Virus record (IMG/VR): IMGVR_UViG_3300027977_000226
Coordinates: 1-21,590 of that record
Direction: 5' to 3' (one strand)
Length of the DNA stretch: 21,590 nucleotides
DNA from: a virus
Positions within the stretch are counted from its first letter, which is position 1, and each line of letters begins with the position of its first letter. The notes under the pieces are model-generated. The model searched no databases, had not been told where the DNA came from, and saw only the letters and a program-made list of their open reading frames with translations. A program made the translations under genes and the position numbers. Positions 1-8,900 of this stretch are shown here, one piece after another.

Positions 1-2
1 TC

Positions 3-3000
3 AGCGAAATCCAAGAACGCCTTGTTCAAGATTCGTTAAAACGCGGAGAGCTTGCCCAAGCCGGACGCAAGTGGGGGCAGTTCGCAGATCCCAAGACACA
101 GCCCAAGTGGAAAGATCTTTCACCTGAACAGCAAGAGCAGTGGCGTCAGGCTGTGGCTGATGGTAAGCCCACGATTGCGGCGACTGAGGAAATTGCACCC
201 TCTAAGAAAGAGGGTACCCCGCCAAAAAAAGTCGTAGCGGCACCAGCCGCAGCAGTGGAGGTTGAGGCATTAACTCCTGCTGAAGCTTGGGAGGATATGA
301 AACCTGACGGCGCACCTGTGTTCGCTGACTTACCACGTGCTATGCAAGACTCATGGACACGTACCGTTGAGCGCAACCGGGCTACCATAGAAGAAGCAAA
401 TCTACTTGCTGAGCAGTTCGCAGAGATAGACGCGGACACAGTTACTCCATTGCAGTTTATATCAAGTGAGATTACTGACGCAGAAACAGCGGTCGATCAA
501 AAAGATTTTGCAGGTGCGATCCGAAACATAGTGACCTATGCTTTTGTCATGGTTAAGGAGTCCAGTACCAGTGCAGCGGTTCTTCGTGCACGGGAGTGGT
601 TGCGCAATACTTCGTTTACTGCATCGCAACAAAATGCAATTGACGCTATGGCAATAGAACTCTTGAACGCCGAGCAAAATATCGAAGCAGTGTACCGTGC
701 TGATACTAAGGATGGTGATAGCAAGGGCGATCCGAAGCCGTGGTTTAACTACGCTTCACGCAGAGGACTGTTACCTAAAATCAATACAGTAATTACAGGA
801 TTGTCGTTGGAACAAGCAACCGATCTAATTAACAATGGGTCGCTGCGTACCGCTAACTTACCTGACAGTACGCTCAAAGCATACAAAGCTGCCAACCCTG
901 ACGCCGTAGCCGGTGGCGCTGCCAACGCACGTAACGATACCAAAGCGAACCCCGCAATCTCGCTTGCGAATTACATTCGTGAAGTTAACAGCCATACCGG
1001 GCAACCGTTTAATCCTCAGAAGCGAACCGCTGTTATCAAAAAACTTAGGGCGATGTGGCAAGCTGTCGAAGATATCGGTATGACAGACTTCACTGACCAG
1101 AACGGAGTGCCACTAGCTGATTACTTCACTGAGAATGGTGAGCCCATGACTGGGCGTATTGATGGGCAGTTCCGTATTGCCACGGAAGTAATTACACCGG
1201 AAGTCCAAGCTCGTCGTGAGAAAGCAATTGCTGAAGACGCGGAAGTTGCCGAGGACTACGACGCTCCGTTTAGTTTAGATGACTGGAACGTGGGTAAGAA
1301 GGATGATTACAGTGACGGCAGGAACAGTCTCTTCCGTGATGATGGGACACCTATCACTGGCCCTATCCCCATTGGTCGTGTAAAAATGTTGGTGAGTTTG
1401 TTCCTGTCTAAGCTTGGTGTTCGCCCCAAGGTACAGATCTACGCAAACCAAGCTGACTTCAAAGCTAAAAACCCCCAACTCTATAAGCGAGCCGCCGCCG
1501 CGCGTCCGCAAGGAGACTTCGATACTGCCCCTGCTGTTGGTTACTCCTTCGGTGATGGCAATGTAATAATCTTCTCTGATCGCGTGGTCACTGAGAAGCA
1601 GCTTAAGTTCGTACTAGCGCACGAGACTCTCGGTCACTTCGGTTTCCGTGGGTTGCTGACAGAGAAAGAACTGAACGCAGCACTCGACGCTGTGTACAAC
1701 GCAAGCGATAAGGTCAAAGCTGCTGTTGATACGATTGTGGCTACGCAGGGCATTCCCCGTCGAGAGGCAGTGGAAGAATATCTTGCTGACTTTGCCGGTG
1801 TATTAGATACCAACGTCCTCGCAAGGTTCTGGAACAGTATTAAGAACGGATTAAATAAACTTGGTGTACGGTTTGACGATGACACAGCTCGCTACCTCGT
1901 GAGTCAAGCTCGTCGCTACGTGCGCAACGGAGATACCGCGGGGTCGTTTGTGGACTTCAAGGCTATAGTCAACCGCATGGCTGCGGTAGAAGGAATGCAA
2001 GACCCTGATGGTGCAGGACGCTTTGCGCTTAACGGTGAGTACTACGATCAGGTAAACCGTATGGCTGCACTAGATGCCTTTGGTCAGCGCAGTGCAAAAC
2101 TTTTCGATCTGACTAACCTGTTCCAACAAGCGCAAGATCGTGGTATCAACATCAAAGATACTGTCAGTAGATTTATCAGCGAGCTGCGTACGATGAACTT
2201 CTTGGCTCGTGAGAACCAAGGGTATAGAGAGTTGTACAACATCTTTAAAGATACAAGCAAGACCGCAGCGCAGCTACGCGCAAAGTACAACATCATTATG
2301 AACACCGTGCTGTCTCCATCGGTGGAGTTGTTTGGTACGAAGTTTACCAAGGGCGCGACCAAAGCTCAGCTCGACACCGCTGCTACTATGCTTCGTGCAG
2401 CGAACACAGCCAAACGTGCAGAGGCTAGTGCTGCGAGCATCCGTGCTGTCGAGCCGATGGTTAAGATCGTCAACGGCCAACCCACTATTAATCAAGCTGT
2501 CTTCGATAAGCTCGCAGCCCGTGGCAAGATAACACTAGACCAGTTTAAAAAAGGGTTTAAGTACACCGTTAAGCGTACGATCCCTGCCACTGAAGCGTAC
2601 CGCACTGGGTTACGTACCGAGCGTGATGCGGAATTAAAGAAAGCCACAACGGACGCAGAGCGCAAAGCCATTGATCGCGACTACGAAGCACAACTTGCTG
2701 AACCATCTATGGTGGTAAACGAGGATGTAGATTTCCCTGCGATGCCCGACATCACAGACAAGAGCCCTGAGTGGATCATGTACAGCGAAGTGCGTGACGC
2801 TATGAATCAATCGGCGGCGGACTTATTGCTCGCTAACTTCAGTGCTGCTCGGGCTGCGCGGGTAAACGTCGAGCGCAAGGCAACACAGTTTCTTGCTCGT
2901 GCTTTGACTGAGAACGACAAAGCGTTTTTACAAAAGATATCCGATAGGTACCTTGAGCTGTATAAGGAAGGTGCTGTGGTGTCTGACCTTGGTAGTATCA

Positions 3001-5729
3001 CGCCAAATAAAGAAGCCATCAAGAAAGCTAACGATTTTGTTAAAGCGTTTAACACTGCGTTGCTTGGTAAAGAGTCTGACCTCAATGCGGATGTACAGAA
3101 GTTCTTCGAGCAAGCTGAAGCTGACGATGTGTTTAAAGGAATCGAAGCACTGAAGAAAGACTCTACGATCCAACGCAACGATGCGCAGTTAAAGTTTGCT
3201 GTGCAACAAGCCATCTCCAACTTAACCCTTAACGAGTATAGTAAAGATGGCGCAGAGAAATTCGCTGCTGAAACAATCGCCACTGGGTACGTACCGTTTG
3301 GTCGTGAAGGTTCGTGGCAAGTGCGTGTGCAAGCAGTAGACCCTAAGACAGGGCGCATCTACAAACTATCTGAGTCCTATCGCTCCCAATTATTCTTCGC
3401 ACAAGTGGATGGTAAAGCTGATGCGCTTCGTATGTCCGAGCGAGCTCAAGCACTGTTCGATTCCATAAAGTCCAAGGATGCTGACGGCAATGAAGCCTCT
3501 GGTATCTACGATATGGAAGTGTTAGACGGCGATAAATATGTGATCCGCAAGGTCAAGCTCGTTGCCAAACCAGAAACCGCGCGACAAACCCCCGCCGTTG
3601 TATCCGAGGCAAACTTAAACGAGATTGTCTCTGCGCTTACACGCTTCTCTATAACTATTACTCCTGAAGAACGTGACCGTTTGATTCAAGGTCTAAAAAG
3701 CCAGAACGATAGTGCACGTAGACGGTTAAAGCGGGAGAACACCCCCGGTGAAGACCCCAACACAACCAAATATGTTTCACAACATCTTGAGTCAACCGCT
3801 TCAGTGGTGGCACGGAAAGAGAATCGTCATAGACTTGATCGGCTGTTCGATGAAAGCGACCCTGACTCTAAGAACCTTTGGTACGGTAGTGAGGTAGAGT
3901 ACAACCGCCGCAAGAACAACTGGGAACTTGCACAGAAAGACCCGAACATGTCGGAGCAGCAGAAACTTGCAGCAAAGATGGAGTACATAGACTACCACTA
4001 CACTTACAAGATTAAGGAAGCCGAACAGCAAGGCAATCGGTTTATGGATCGCGGTCGCCGCGCCGTAGCGTTCATGGAGTCACAGACCAACGTGGACTAC
4101 ACAGACTTCGGTTCCGGTGAAGCCGCCTCCACGGCGCGGACATGGACAACCTTTGCCTTTATGGGAGCATCGGTTGCTACCGCCGTACTTAACTACGTAG
4201 CACTAGCTACTAATGTGCTGCCGTCGTTTAGCGGATACAACGAGAAGAATAACTTTGGCGGTGGATTCGGTTGGGGTAGGTCTTCTATCGAGTTAACCAA
4301 GGCCATCACCGATACCAAAGGAATTAAGCAAAGCGATACGAAGTTCTGGGACGATTTACTTAGCGACCCTGCCAAGCTTAAAGCATCGGGGTTTACTGAG
4401 GTTGAAGCTCGCTTTATGCAGAAGGAAGTCTCCGGCGGTACGATGCAAGCCGCATTGACCAACGCTATGCTCGGCTCCGCACGAGGTATGTTTAAGTCCG
4501 GACTACGTAAAGCTGCGGCTGAAACATGGATGTCGCTATTCAATTACACAGAACAACATAGCCGTAGAGCCACTGGACTGTCTGCGTTCCGTATGGCCTA
4601 CGCTCGCGCGATTCAGGAAGGAAAGACACCTGATGCGGCGTTTGAGGTGGCAGACAGAGTTGCTGTGGAGATGATTGATAACACTCTTGGCGAGTACGCC
4701 ATGTTCAACCGCCCTGCCATGTTCCGTGGAGATGTCCGTCAGTTCCTGTTTATGTTCAAGATGTTCCCAGTTAACAGTGTGCAGATGTTGGCTGCGCTAC
4801 CGCGCAAGGAGCAGCTACTCGCCCTTGGTATTCTTACTTTGTTCTCGGGCTTAAAGGGTCTGCCGTTTGCTGAAGATCTGATGGACTTGATTGACACCAT
4901 TGCCCAACGACTTGGGCTTGGTCCAAACGCATTGTGGAAAGGGAGTGCGGAACGCACACTAGCAGAAGCTCTAGACGCTATCGCTCCGGGTATGTCACCG
5001 GTACTACTACGTGGAGTGTTAAACACTATTACTCCTGCCAACGTGGCAGACAGAACATCCCTCTCGAACATAATACCCGGCACTGGCATTGCACTGGCAG
5101 GTGCAGATGTGGGTAGAGAACTGATTGAGATCGGTGGTCCTTTGGCTTCGTTCTTACAAGGTGCGATTGCCACGAGTACTGACGTAGCTAAGTATGGTCT
5201 TGAGACAGTGGGTCTAAAAGACGACACAACATCTATCAGTAAGATCGCAAGAGAGTCACCCGTGGCTATGGCTCGTGCACTTGGAGATATGTACGCCTAT
5301 AACAACGCCGGAGCAATCGTCAACCGCAAAGGGTACGTGGTTAGTAACGACCTACATATTGGCACCATGCTTACACGCGCGTTAGGGTTCTACCCTGCGT
5401 CCGCTGTGGTACAGAACGATGTAGTGCGGATGTCCACGCGTATCGGTGACTACCAGAAAGAAATCTCTGGGATGTACCGTGGGTTGTACGTGGCTGCGAA
5501 ATTATCCAAGGACGAAAATCGCGCTAGTGAGATTCTAGAAATGGTGCGCAACTGGAACGAAGCTGCCCAAGGTACGGGACTAGACATACCAAGGTTCAAC
5601 CAGTCAGCTAACCGTGCGTTGCGCGAAGCAAGACGGACAGCCTCTGAGCGGTATCTCAAAGCTGCACCAAGAAACATGCGGCCTGAGACTCAGAGGATAT
5701 CGAACTTGCTCGGACTAGACGAAGACTAA
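3..5729 (+). CDS. Giant phage polyvalent protein, 5'-truncated (zincin motif + PLxRFG/LPD38-like C-terminal half)
   Basis: The frame is open from base 3, so the gene begins left of the window. The GTG at 153 is only an internal valine codon, and 1908 codons are visible. The first part is a Lys/Pro/Ala/Glu-rich linker (about 100-300). A zincin-like motif HETLGHFG lies at 1620-1643, followed by a Glu-rich helix (REAVEEYLADFAG, 1761-1799) that could supply another metal ligand. A long helical middle follows. PFGREG at 3294-3311 looks like a degenerate PLxRFG box. Two hydrophobic stretches (4152-4220 and 4812-4900, the latter with GLPFAEDLMDLIDTI) and a C-terminal ALGFYPA element (around 5380) match what I recall of LPD38/PLxRFG proteins. 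Such proteins are thought to be packaged in virions and ejected into the host with the DNA. Role here is inferred: an internal virion or ejection protein, perhaps a protease effector. Family assignment is fairly sure; enzymatic activity is not. Confidence 0.82.
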   Translation, partial: SEIQERLVQDSLKRGELAQAGRKWGQFADPKTQPKWKDLSPEQQEQWRQAVADGKPTIAATEEIAPSKKEGTPPKKVVAAPAAAVEVEALTPAEAWEDMKPDGAPVFADLPRAMQDSWTRTVERNRATIEEANLLAEQFAEIDADTVTPLQFISSEITDAETAVDQKDFAGAIRNIVTYAFVMVKESSTSAAVLRAREWLRNTSFTASQQNAIDAMAIELLNAEQNIEAVYRADTKDGDSKGDPKPWFNYASRRGLLPKINTVITGLSLEQATDLINNGSLRTANLPDSTLKAYKAANPDAVAGGAANARNDTKANPAISLANYIREVNSHTGQPFNPQKRTAVIKKLRAMWQAVEDIGMTDFTDQNGVPLADYFTENGEPMTGRIDGQFRIATEVITPEVQARREKAIAEDAEVAEDYDAPFSLDDWNVGKKDDYSDGRNSLFRDDGTPITGPIPIGRVKMLVSLFLSKLGVRPKVQIYANQADFKAKNPQLYKRAAAARPQGDFDTAPAVGYSFGDGNVIIFSDRVVTEKQLKFVLAHETLGHFGFRGLLTEKELNAALDAVYNASDKVKAAVDTIVATQGIPRREAVEEYLADFAGVLDTNVLARFWNSIKNGLNKLGVRFDDDTARYLVSQARRYVRNGDTAGSFVDFKAIVNRMAAVEGMQDPDGAGRFALNGEYYDQVNRMAALDAFGQRSAKLFDLTNLFQQAQDRGINIKDTVSRFISELRTMNFLARENQGYRELYNIFKDTSKTAAQLRAKYNIIMNTVLSPSVELFGTKFTKGATKAQLDTAATMLRAANTAKRAEASAASIRAVEPMVKIVNGQPTINQAVFDKLAARGKITLDQFKKGFKYTVKRTIPATEAYRTGLRTERDAELKKATTDAERKAIDRDYEAQLAEPSMVVNEDVDFPAMPDITDKSPEWIMYSEVRDAMNQSAADLLLANFSAARAARVNVERKATQFLARALTENDKAFLQKISDRYLELYKEGAVVSDLGSITPNKEAIKKANDFVKAFNTALLGKESDLNADVQKFFEQAEADDVFKGIEALKKDSTIQRNDAQLKFAVQQAISNLTLNEYSKDGAEKFAAETIATGYVPFGREGSWQVRVQAVDPKTGRIYKLSESYRSQLFFAQVDGKADALRMSERAQALFDSIKSKDADGNEASGIYDMEVLDGDKYVIRKVKLVAKPETARQTPAVVSEANLNEIVSALTRFSITITPEERDRLIQGLKSQNDSARRRLKRENTPGEDPNTTKYVSQHLESTASVVARKENRHRLDRLFDESDPDSKNLWYGSEVEYNRRKNNWELAQKDPNMSEQQKLAAKMEYIDYHYTYKIKEAEQQGNRFMDRGRRAVAFMESQTNVDYTDFGSGEAASTARTWTTFAFMGASVATAVLNYVALATNVLPSFSGYNEKNNFGGGFGWGRSSIELTKAITDTKGIKQSDTKFWDDLLSDPAKLKASGFTEVEARFMQKEVSGGTMQAALTNAMLGSARGMFKSGLRKAAAETWMSLFNYTEQHSRRATGLSAFRMAYARAIQEGKTPDAAFEVADRVAVEMIDNTLGEYAMFNRPAMFRGDVRQFLFMFKMFPVNSVQMLAALPRKEQLLALGILTLFSGLKGLPFAEDLMDLIDTIAQRLGLGPNALWKGSAERTLAEALDAIAPGMSPVLLRGVLNTITPANVADRTSLSNIIPGTGIALAGADVGRELIEIGGPLASFLQGAIATSTDVAKYGLETVGLKDDTTSISKIARESPVAMARALGDMYAYNNAGAIVNRKGYVVSNDLHIGTMLTRALGFYPASAVVQNDVVRMSTRIGDYQKEISGMYRGLYVAAKLSKDENRASEILEMVRNWNEAAQGTGLDIPRFNQSANRALREARRTASERYLKAAPRNMRPETQRISNLLGLDED

Positions 5730-8575
5730 CGTACTGCCCTTAGCTGCCCGGGGATGAGGTCTTCAATGGCCTCATCTGCATCTGTAAGAATCCCTTGCAG
5801 TCGGGGGTGGTTAAGATTCAGCCCAAGCACATACGTCTGCCCCATCTTGATCTGTGAATCCTTAGTTAAGTACGCCTTGTTCGACTTGGGCGTGGCGATA
5901 ATGTTCTCTTCCATAAACTCGTTGACAAATGTTTTATAGTCAGCACCTTTCTTGGATAGCCATCGACGTAGGTGCGCACGGTCTATCATTACTACGCCGT
6001 TGTCTATGGGCTCTATCGCAGACTTACGAAACAGATCGAAGCGTACCCTGACTTCACCACGTGGTACACGGAAGTAATCCATCATGGGTTTACTAAGACC
6101 AATGTGTGTAAACGAGAGCTGCATATCGGATGTTTCGTTTAGGTACTCTGCCAATAGATCAAACGAGTCTGTCTTAAACTCAGAGACTGTGCGCCTAATT
6201 GCGCCTACCTGTGACAGCACCCACTCGATCCCCTCCTTGTAGTCAAACGCAATCAGTCCCCAGTCCTTAGCCAGTTTGGCTGCTAGGTCTGCAAGGATAA
6301 TGGATTGCTCCCAGTAGCGTTCTTCCCCAGAGAAGTTCGCCTTGTACTTCTTATGGAAGTCTTCGGTCGCTTGGGCAATAGCCGCACGTACACCTGCTTC
6401 ACCCATCTCTAGGAGCTTACTAATAAATACCCGCCCGATGTGCCCGTAGTTGGTAGTAACGAACTCATATATCTTTCGTCCGGCGGTACTGTCTTTGGTA
6501 AACAACTTGCTAGGTGGTATGCTGACTTCAAGGATGCGCGCCATCTGTGCGTCCGTGTCCAGCCCGCTGGCGATTAGCTTGGAATTCATAGACTTGTTGG
6601 TGGATACAATGACAGGCATTGCCCAAGTCTTAGCGTCACGCTCCTCGGCGTTGCGGTTCATCCGTGCCTTGTCTCGACCTTGGCTTACCCAATAGGCGAA
6701 GTCACCTACATCCTTGTCGTCCATCATGGTTACTTCGTCAATAGTCATTGGCATGTGTGCATACAAACCCATGCGTCCAAACAAAGTGTTCTGTGTGAAC
6801 TTAGCAGCGAAGTGCAGCTTGTCGGGGTTGCCATATAAAGACTGTATCCACATCTGTGCCAGTGTCTTGCCGCCTCCAGTCGGTCCATAGAGTGAGACAG
6901 TCAGTCCCTTCAGACCAGTGAACGCGTAGAGCGGACCAGACAACCCGACCGACAACGCAAACATATGTCCACGTAAGTCTGCCTTGGTCAAGAGCGATGT
7001 GAAATTCACACTGGCTTCGAGTGTACCCGCCGTACCCCACAACTCATGCCCTAGTCGGGTGGATGAAGCAGACAGACTGGTGGATTCTTCGCTCACCGTG
7101 CCGTCAGGGTTGCGCCGCAGCACTGTGTCCCCGATCACAAACTGTGAGAAGTTATCCTTCCATCCCATTGAGGAATAGATGTTGGTCATTGCGCGTTTCT
7201 GCCGCAACTCTTCCATGTATGAGCGCAACATAATTTGAAAGTATCCTGTTTGGTTTTTGTTCTGAAGCACTATGCCTTGGTCAGCCAGTGCCGTGGGGAA
7301 ATCCCGATGTCCTTCGGTGAGTAGCGCTTGACGCATAACAAGCTCAGTCCATCCAACGTGCGGACGTTCCCAACAAAAGCAAACCGTCTCATAGCCAAGT
7401 CCCTCGTCCTTACCGTAGGATATAGGGTAGATATCGAACTTACATATATCCAAATCAGTATCGTCGATTGTCATCTTGATACCGGCTTGTGTGCGCTTAA
7501 ACGGTTTGGGTAGTGGTACGTCTACCGCCACAGTAACTGGTGCTGTATCAGACGGTGCGACCTCTGCGTACTGCACACCCAGTCTTGCGGGAGTGCCGAC
7601 CTTATCCTTGTACTTACATCCCTTACATCCACCGGGGCGCAGGTCTTCCAACTTGCTGCACGTTGTCGGCCCTGTTGTGGACTGCTTCCAATGCGCCATC
7701 TTGCGCAGTGTCTCAGTGGGGTTATGCCCTGCATGGTTCTCAGACCAAGAGATTGCCACCGCATCAGCAGTATCGCAGTACGCAGCCACACCCATCAGCC
7801 CATACCAAAGTGGTTCTTGTACTTCACCTTGGTTCTTGACAGCCCACCCAATCTGCTGACACTTGGCAGCGATCACAGTTCCGTTAGCCGGAGGGAACTC
7901 CTGCTGAATCTGTAACGCTTGTGCCAACCCACTGTTGGATGCTGAGCGTGTCGGCTGTGTCACTGGGTGAGCCACCATGTACGGACTCAACACAGCAACA
8001 AGTTGCTCGACAGTTACGGGGGGTGCATCCAGTAATAGCTTAACGATGTTGCCGCCCTTGGGATTCTTTGTTCCAACGGGGCGTAGCACCCGTGCCGAAT
8101 CGGCCGGCACAGTAGGATCAACATCGAACAACTTATCCTTGGTTGCTGCCTTCATCGCTTCAGCCAACGGCTTCCACTGTGCAGGGGCAAGCGCCTCGGT
8201 CAGTACCCAGTAAACGTGCAGTCCGTTACCCGAGTGGATAATCATAGGCTTGGGTAGGCGCATCGTGGCAACAAAACCGCCAAGCGCCTTGAGTCCTTCT
8301 CGCCATGTCGGGAACGGCTTACCCTCACCACAATCCACATCAAGCGCCACCACCTTGGTAGCACGGACGTTCTCCTGCTTGCGACTACCCTTCTCTATAA
8401 AACTAGAAAGTGCGAAGTATGTGTTGTTGCCACGTTGGTCTAGTCCGACCACTGCTTTTGCGAGTTCATCTACCGAGGAAAAGAATCCCTGTCTGCGTCC
8501 ATCTTCATTGATGACCGTAGTGACATAGAAACCTTCCGTTGGTAGGACTCGTTGAAGAAAGCTCAACGTATCCAT
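5726..8575 (-). CDS. AEP primase (PrimPol-like) fused to DUF927-like/SF3-type helicase ATPase
   Basis: This 949-residue protein probably primes and unwinds DNA for phage replication. The N-terminal third is an archaeo-eukaryotic primase domain: catalytic DVD at 79-81, the SGNGLHVYW segment with H120, a likely third acidic residue near D153, and RVLRPVGTKNPKG at 162-174. A cysteine group (C306, C317, C320) may bind zinc between the domains. The C-terminal half is an ATPase with Walker A GPTGGGKT (564-571), Walker B TIDE (611-614) and a sensor-like STN ending at N660, closest in feel to DUF927-type helicases. ATG at 8575 has AGGGG four bases upstream. A 10-bp stem-loop lies just before that site and separates the gene from the HTH gene. 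Its stop codon overlaps the stop of the convergent + strand gene by 4 nt. It is the last gene of the leftward block. Confidence 0.9.
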   Translation of the reverse strand: MDTLSFLQRVLPTEGFYVTTVINEDGRRQGFFSSVDELAKAVVGLDQRGNNTYFALSSFIEKGSRKQENVRATKVVALDVDCGEGKPFPTWREGLKALGGFVATMRLPKPMIIHSGNGLHVYWVLTEALAPAQWKPLAEAMKAATKDKLFDVDPTVPADSARVLRPVGTKNPKGGNIVKLLLDAPPVTVEQLVAVLSPYMVAHPVTQPTRSASNSGLAQALQIQQEFPPANGTVIAAKCQQIGWAVKNQGEVQEPLWYGLMGVAAYCDTADAVAISWSENHAGHNPTETLRKMAHWKQSTTGPTTCSKLEDLRPGGCKGCKYKDKVGTPARLGVQYAEVAPSDTAPVTVAVDVPLPKPFKRTQAGIKMTIDDTDLDICKFDIYPISYGKDEGLGYETVCFCWERPHVGWTELVMRQALLTEGHRDFPTALADQGIVLQNKNQTGYFQIMLRSYMEELRQKRAMTNIYSSMGWKDNFSQFVIGDTVLRRNPDGTVSEESTSLSASSTRLGHELWGTAGTLEASVNFTSLLTKADLRGHMFALSVGLSGPLYAFTGLKGLTVSLYGPTGGGKTLAQMWIQSLYGNPDKLHFAAKFTQNTLFGRMGLYAHMPMTIDEVTMMDDKDVGDFAYWVSQGRDKARMNRNAEERDAKTWAMPVIVSTNKSMNSKLIASGLDTDAQMARILEVSIPPSKLFTKDSTAGRKIYEFVTTNYGHIGRVFISKLLEMGEAGVRAAIAQATEDFHKKYKANFSGEERYWEQSIILADLAAKLAKDWGLIAFDYKEGIEWVLSQVGAIRRTVSEFKTDSFDLLAEYLNETSDMQLSFTHIGLSKPMMDYFRVPRGEVRVRFDLFRKSAIEPIDNGVVMIDRAHLRRWLSKKGADYKTFVNEFMEENIIATPKSNKAYLTKDSQIKMGQTYVLGLNLNHPRLQGILTDADEAIEDLIPGQLRAVR

Positions 8576-8588
8576 ATTGCCCCTGCTG

Positions 8589-8612
8589 AACGGGAGGATG
8601 GCTCCTCCCGTT
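8589..8612 (-). promoter_or_regulatory. Perfect 10-bp stem-loop directly upstream of the primase-helicase ribosome binding site
   Basis: Bases 8589-8598 and 8603-8612 are perfect reverse complements around a 4-base loop. As mRNA one arm carries GGGAGGA and the other TCCTCCC. It sits in the 43-nt gap between the HTH stop (8619) and the primase-helicase ATG (8575), ending two bases before the AGGGG ribosome binding site. No T-run follows on either strand, so a classical terminator is unlikely. A role in translation control, RNA stability or processing is inferred. Confidence 0.7.
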
Positions 8613-8618
8613 ACCGTA

Positions 8619-8900
8619 TTACTTCTGGTTTAGAATCTCAATGAGCCGCTCCTTGCGTTGCTTCTGGTCAGACGCAATCACTTCAGGCATAGGCCATCCG
8701 TGGTCTGTCATCACAGCAAGCAATCGTCTAAGCATTGTCCTCACCGCCTCATCATTAGATTTGCGAAGGGGCTTGCCCTTCACCCACCCATAATACGTCA
8801 TACGGGAGACTTTTAACAACTCCGACATATCCGAAGTTGTTAAAAGCATATGCTTGCGAAGCGCCTCAACCTTTCTAAAGTCGAGTGGCTTAGGCGTCAT
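8619..8900 (-). CDS. Small Cro/CI-like helix-turn-helix DNA-binding protein
   Basis: The protein has 93 residues. A helix-turn-helix spans about residues 17-46: TTSDMSELLKV as first helix, then SRMTYYGWVKG as recognition helix, the pattern of Cro/CI-type and XRE-like domains. The C-terminus is basic and helical. I chose ATG at 8900 because GGAGGTGA ends six bases upstream; a GTG two codons earlier abuts that site and is unlikely. The gene starts inside the last codons of the ssDNA-binding-like gene (11-nt overlap), so it is probably translationally coupled. Its position just before the primase-helicase suggests it tunes replication gene expression. A 12-13-12 palindrome lies inside its own reading frame. 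The target site is unknown. Confidence 0.8.
   Translation of the reverse strand: MTPKPLDFRKVEALRKHMLLTTSDMSELLKVSRMTYYGWVKGKPLRKSNDEAVRTMLRRLLAVMTDHGWPMPEVIASDQKQRKERLIEILNQK
8810..8846. repeat. 12-13-12 interrupted palindrome inside the HTH gene
   Basis: The left arm CTTTTAACAACT (8810-8821) and right arm AGTTGTTAAAAG (8835-8846) are perfect reverse complements separated by 13 bases. The spacer region also holds two TCCGA copies (8821-8825 and 8830-8834). On the coding strand it covers HTH residues 19-30. It could be an operator for the encoded regulator or an mRNA hairpin; neither is shown. Confidence 0.75.

Noticed and set aside
153-155. GTG at 153 as the start of the giant + strand protein
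   Set aside because: The frame is open to the left edge with coding-like sequence, there is no ribosome site, and proteins of this family are usually longer; the gene is truncated by the window.
224-230. Run of seven A as a programmed frameshift site
   Set aside because: The long frame reads straight through and the alternative frames close quickly, with no downstream partner frame.
2807-3358. 183-codon - strand open frame
   Set aside because: It is antisense to the giant polyvalent gene, rich in Ser/Ala/Arg, with no neighbours on that strand.
4739-5227. 162-codon - strand open frame
   Set aside because: It is antisense to the conserved C-terminal part of the polyvalent protein and has no coding support.
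8589-8612. Hairpin as an intrinsic terminator
   Set aside because: No T-run follows the stem on either strand, and the next gene in the same direction starts at once.
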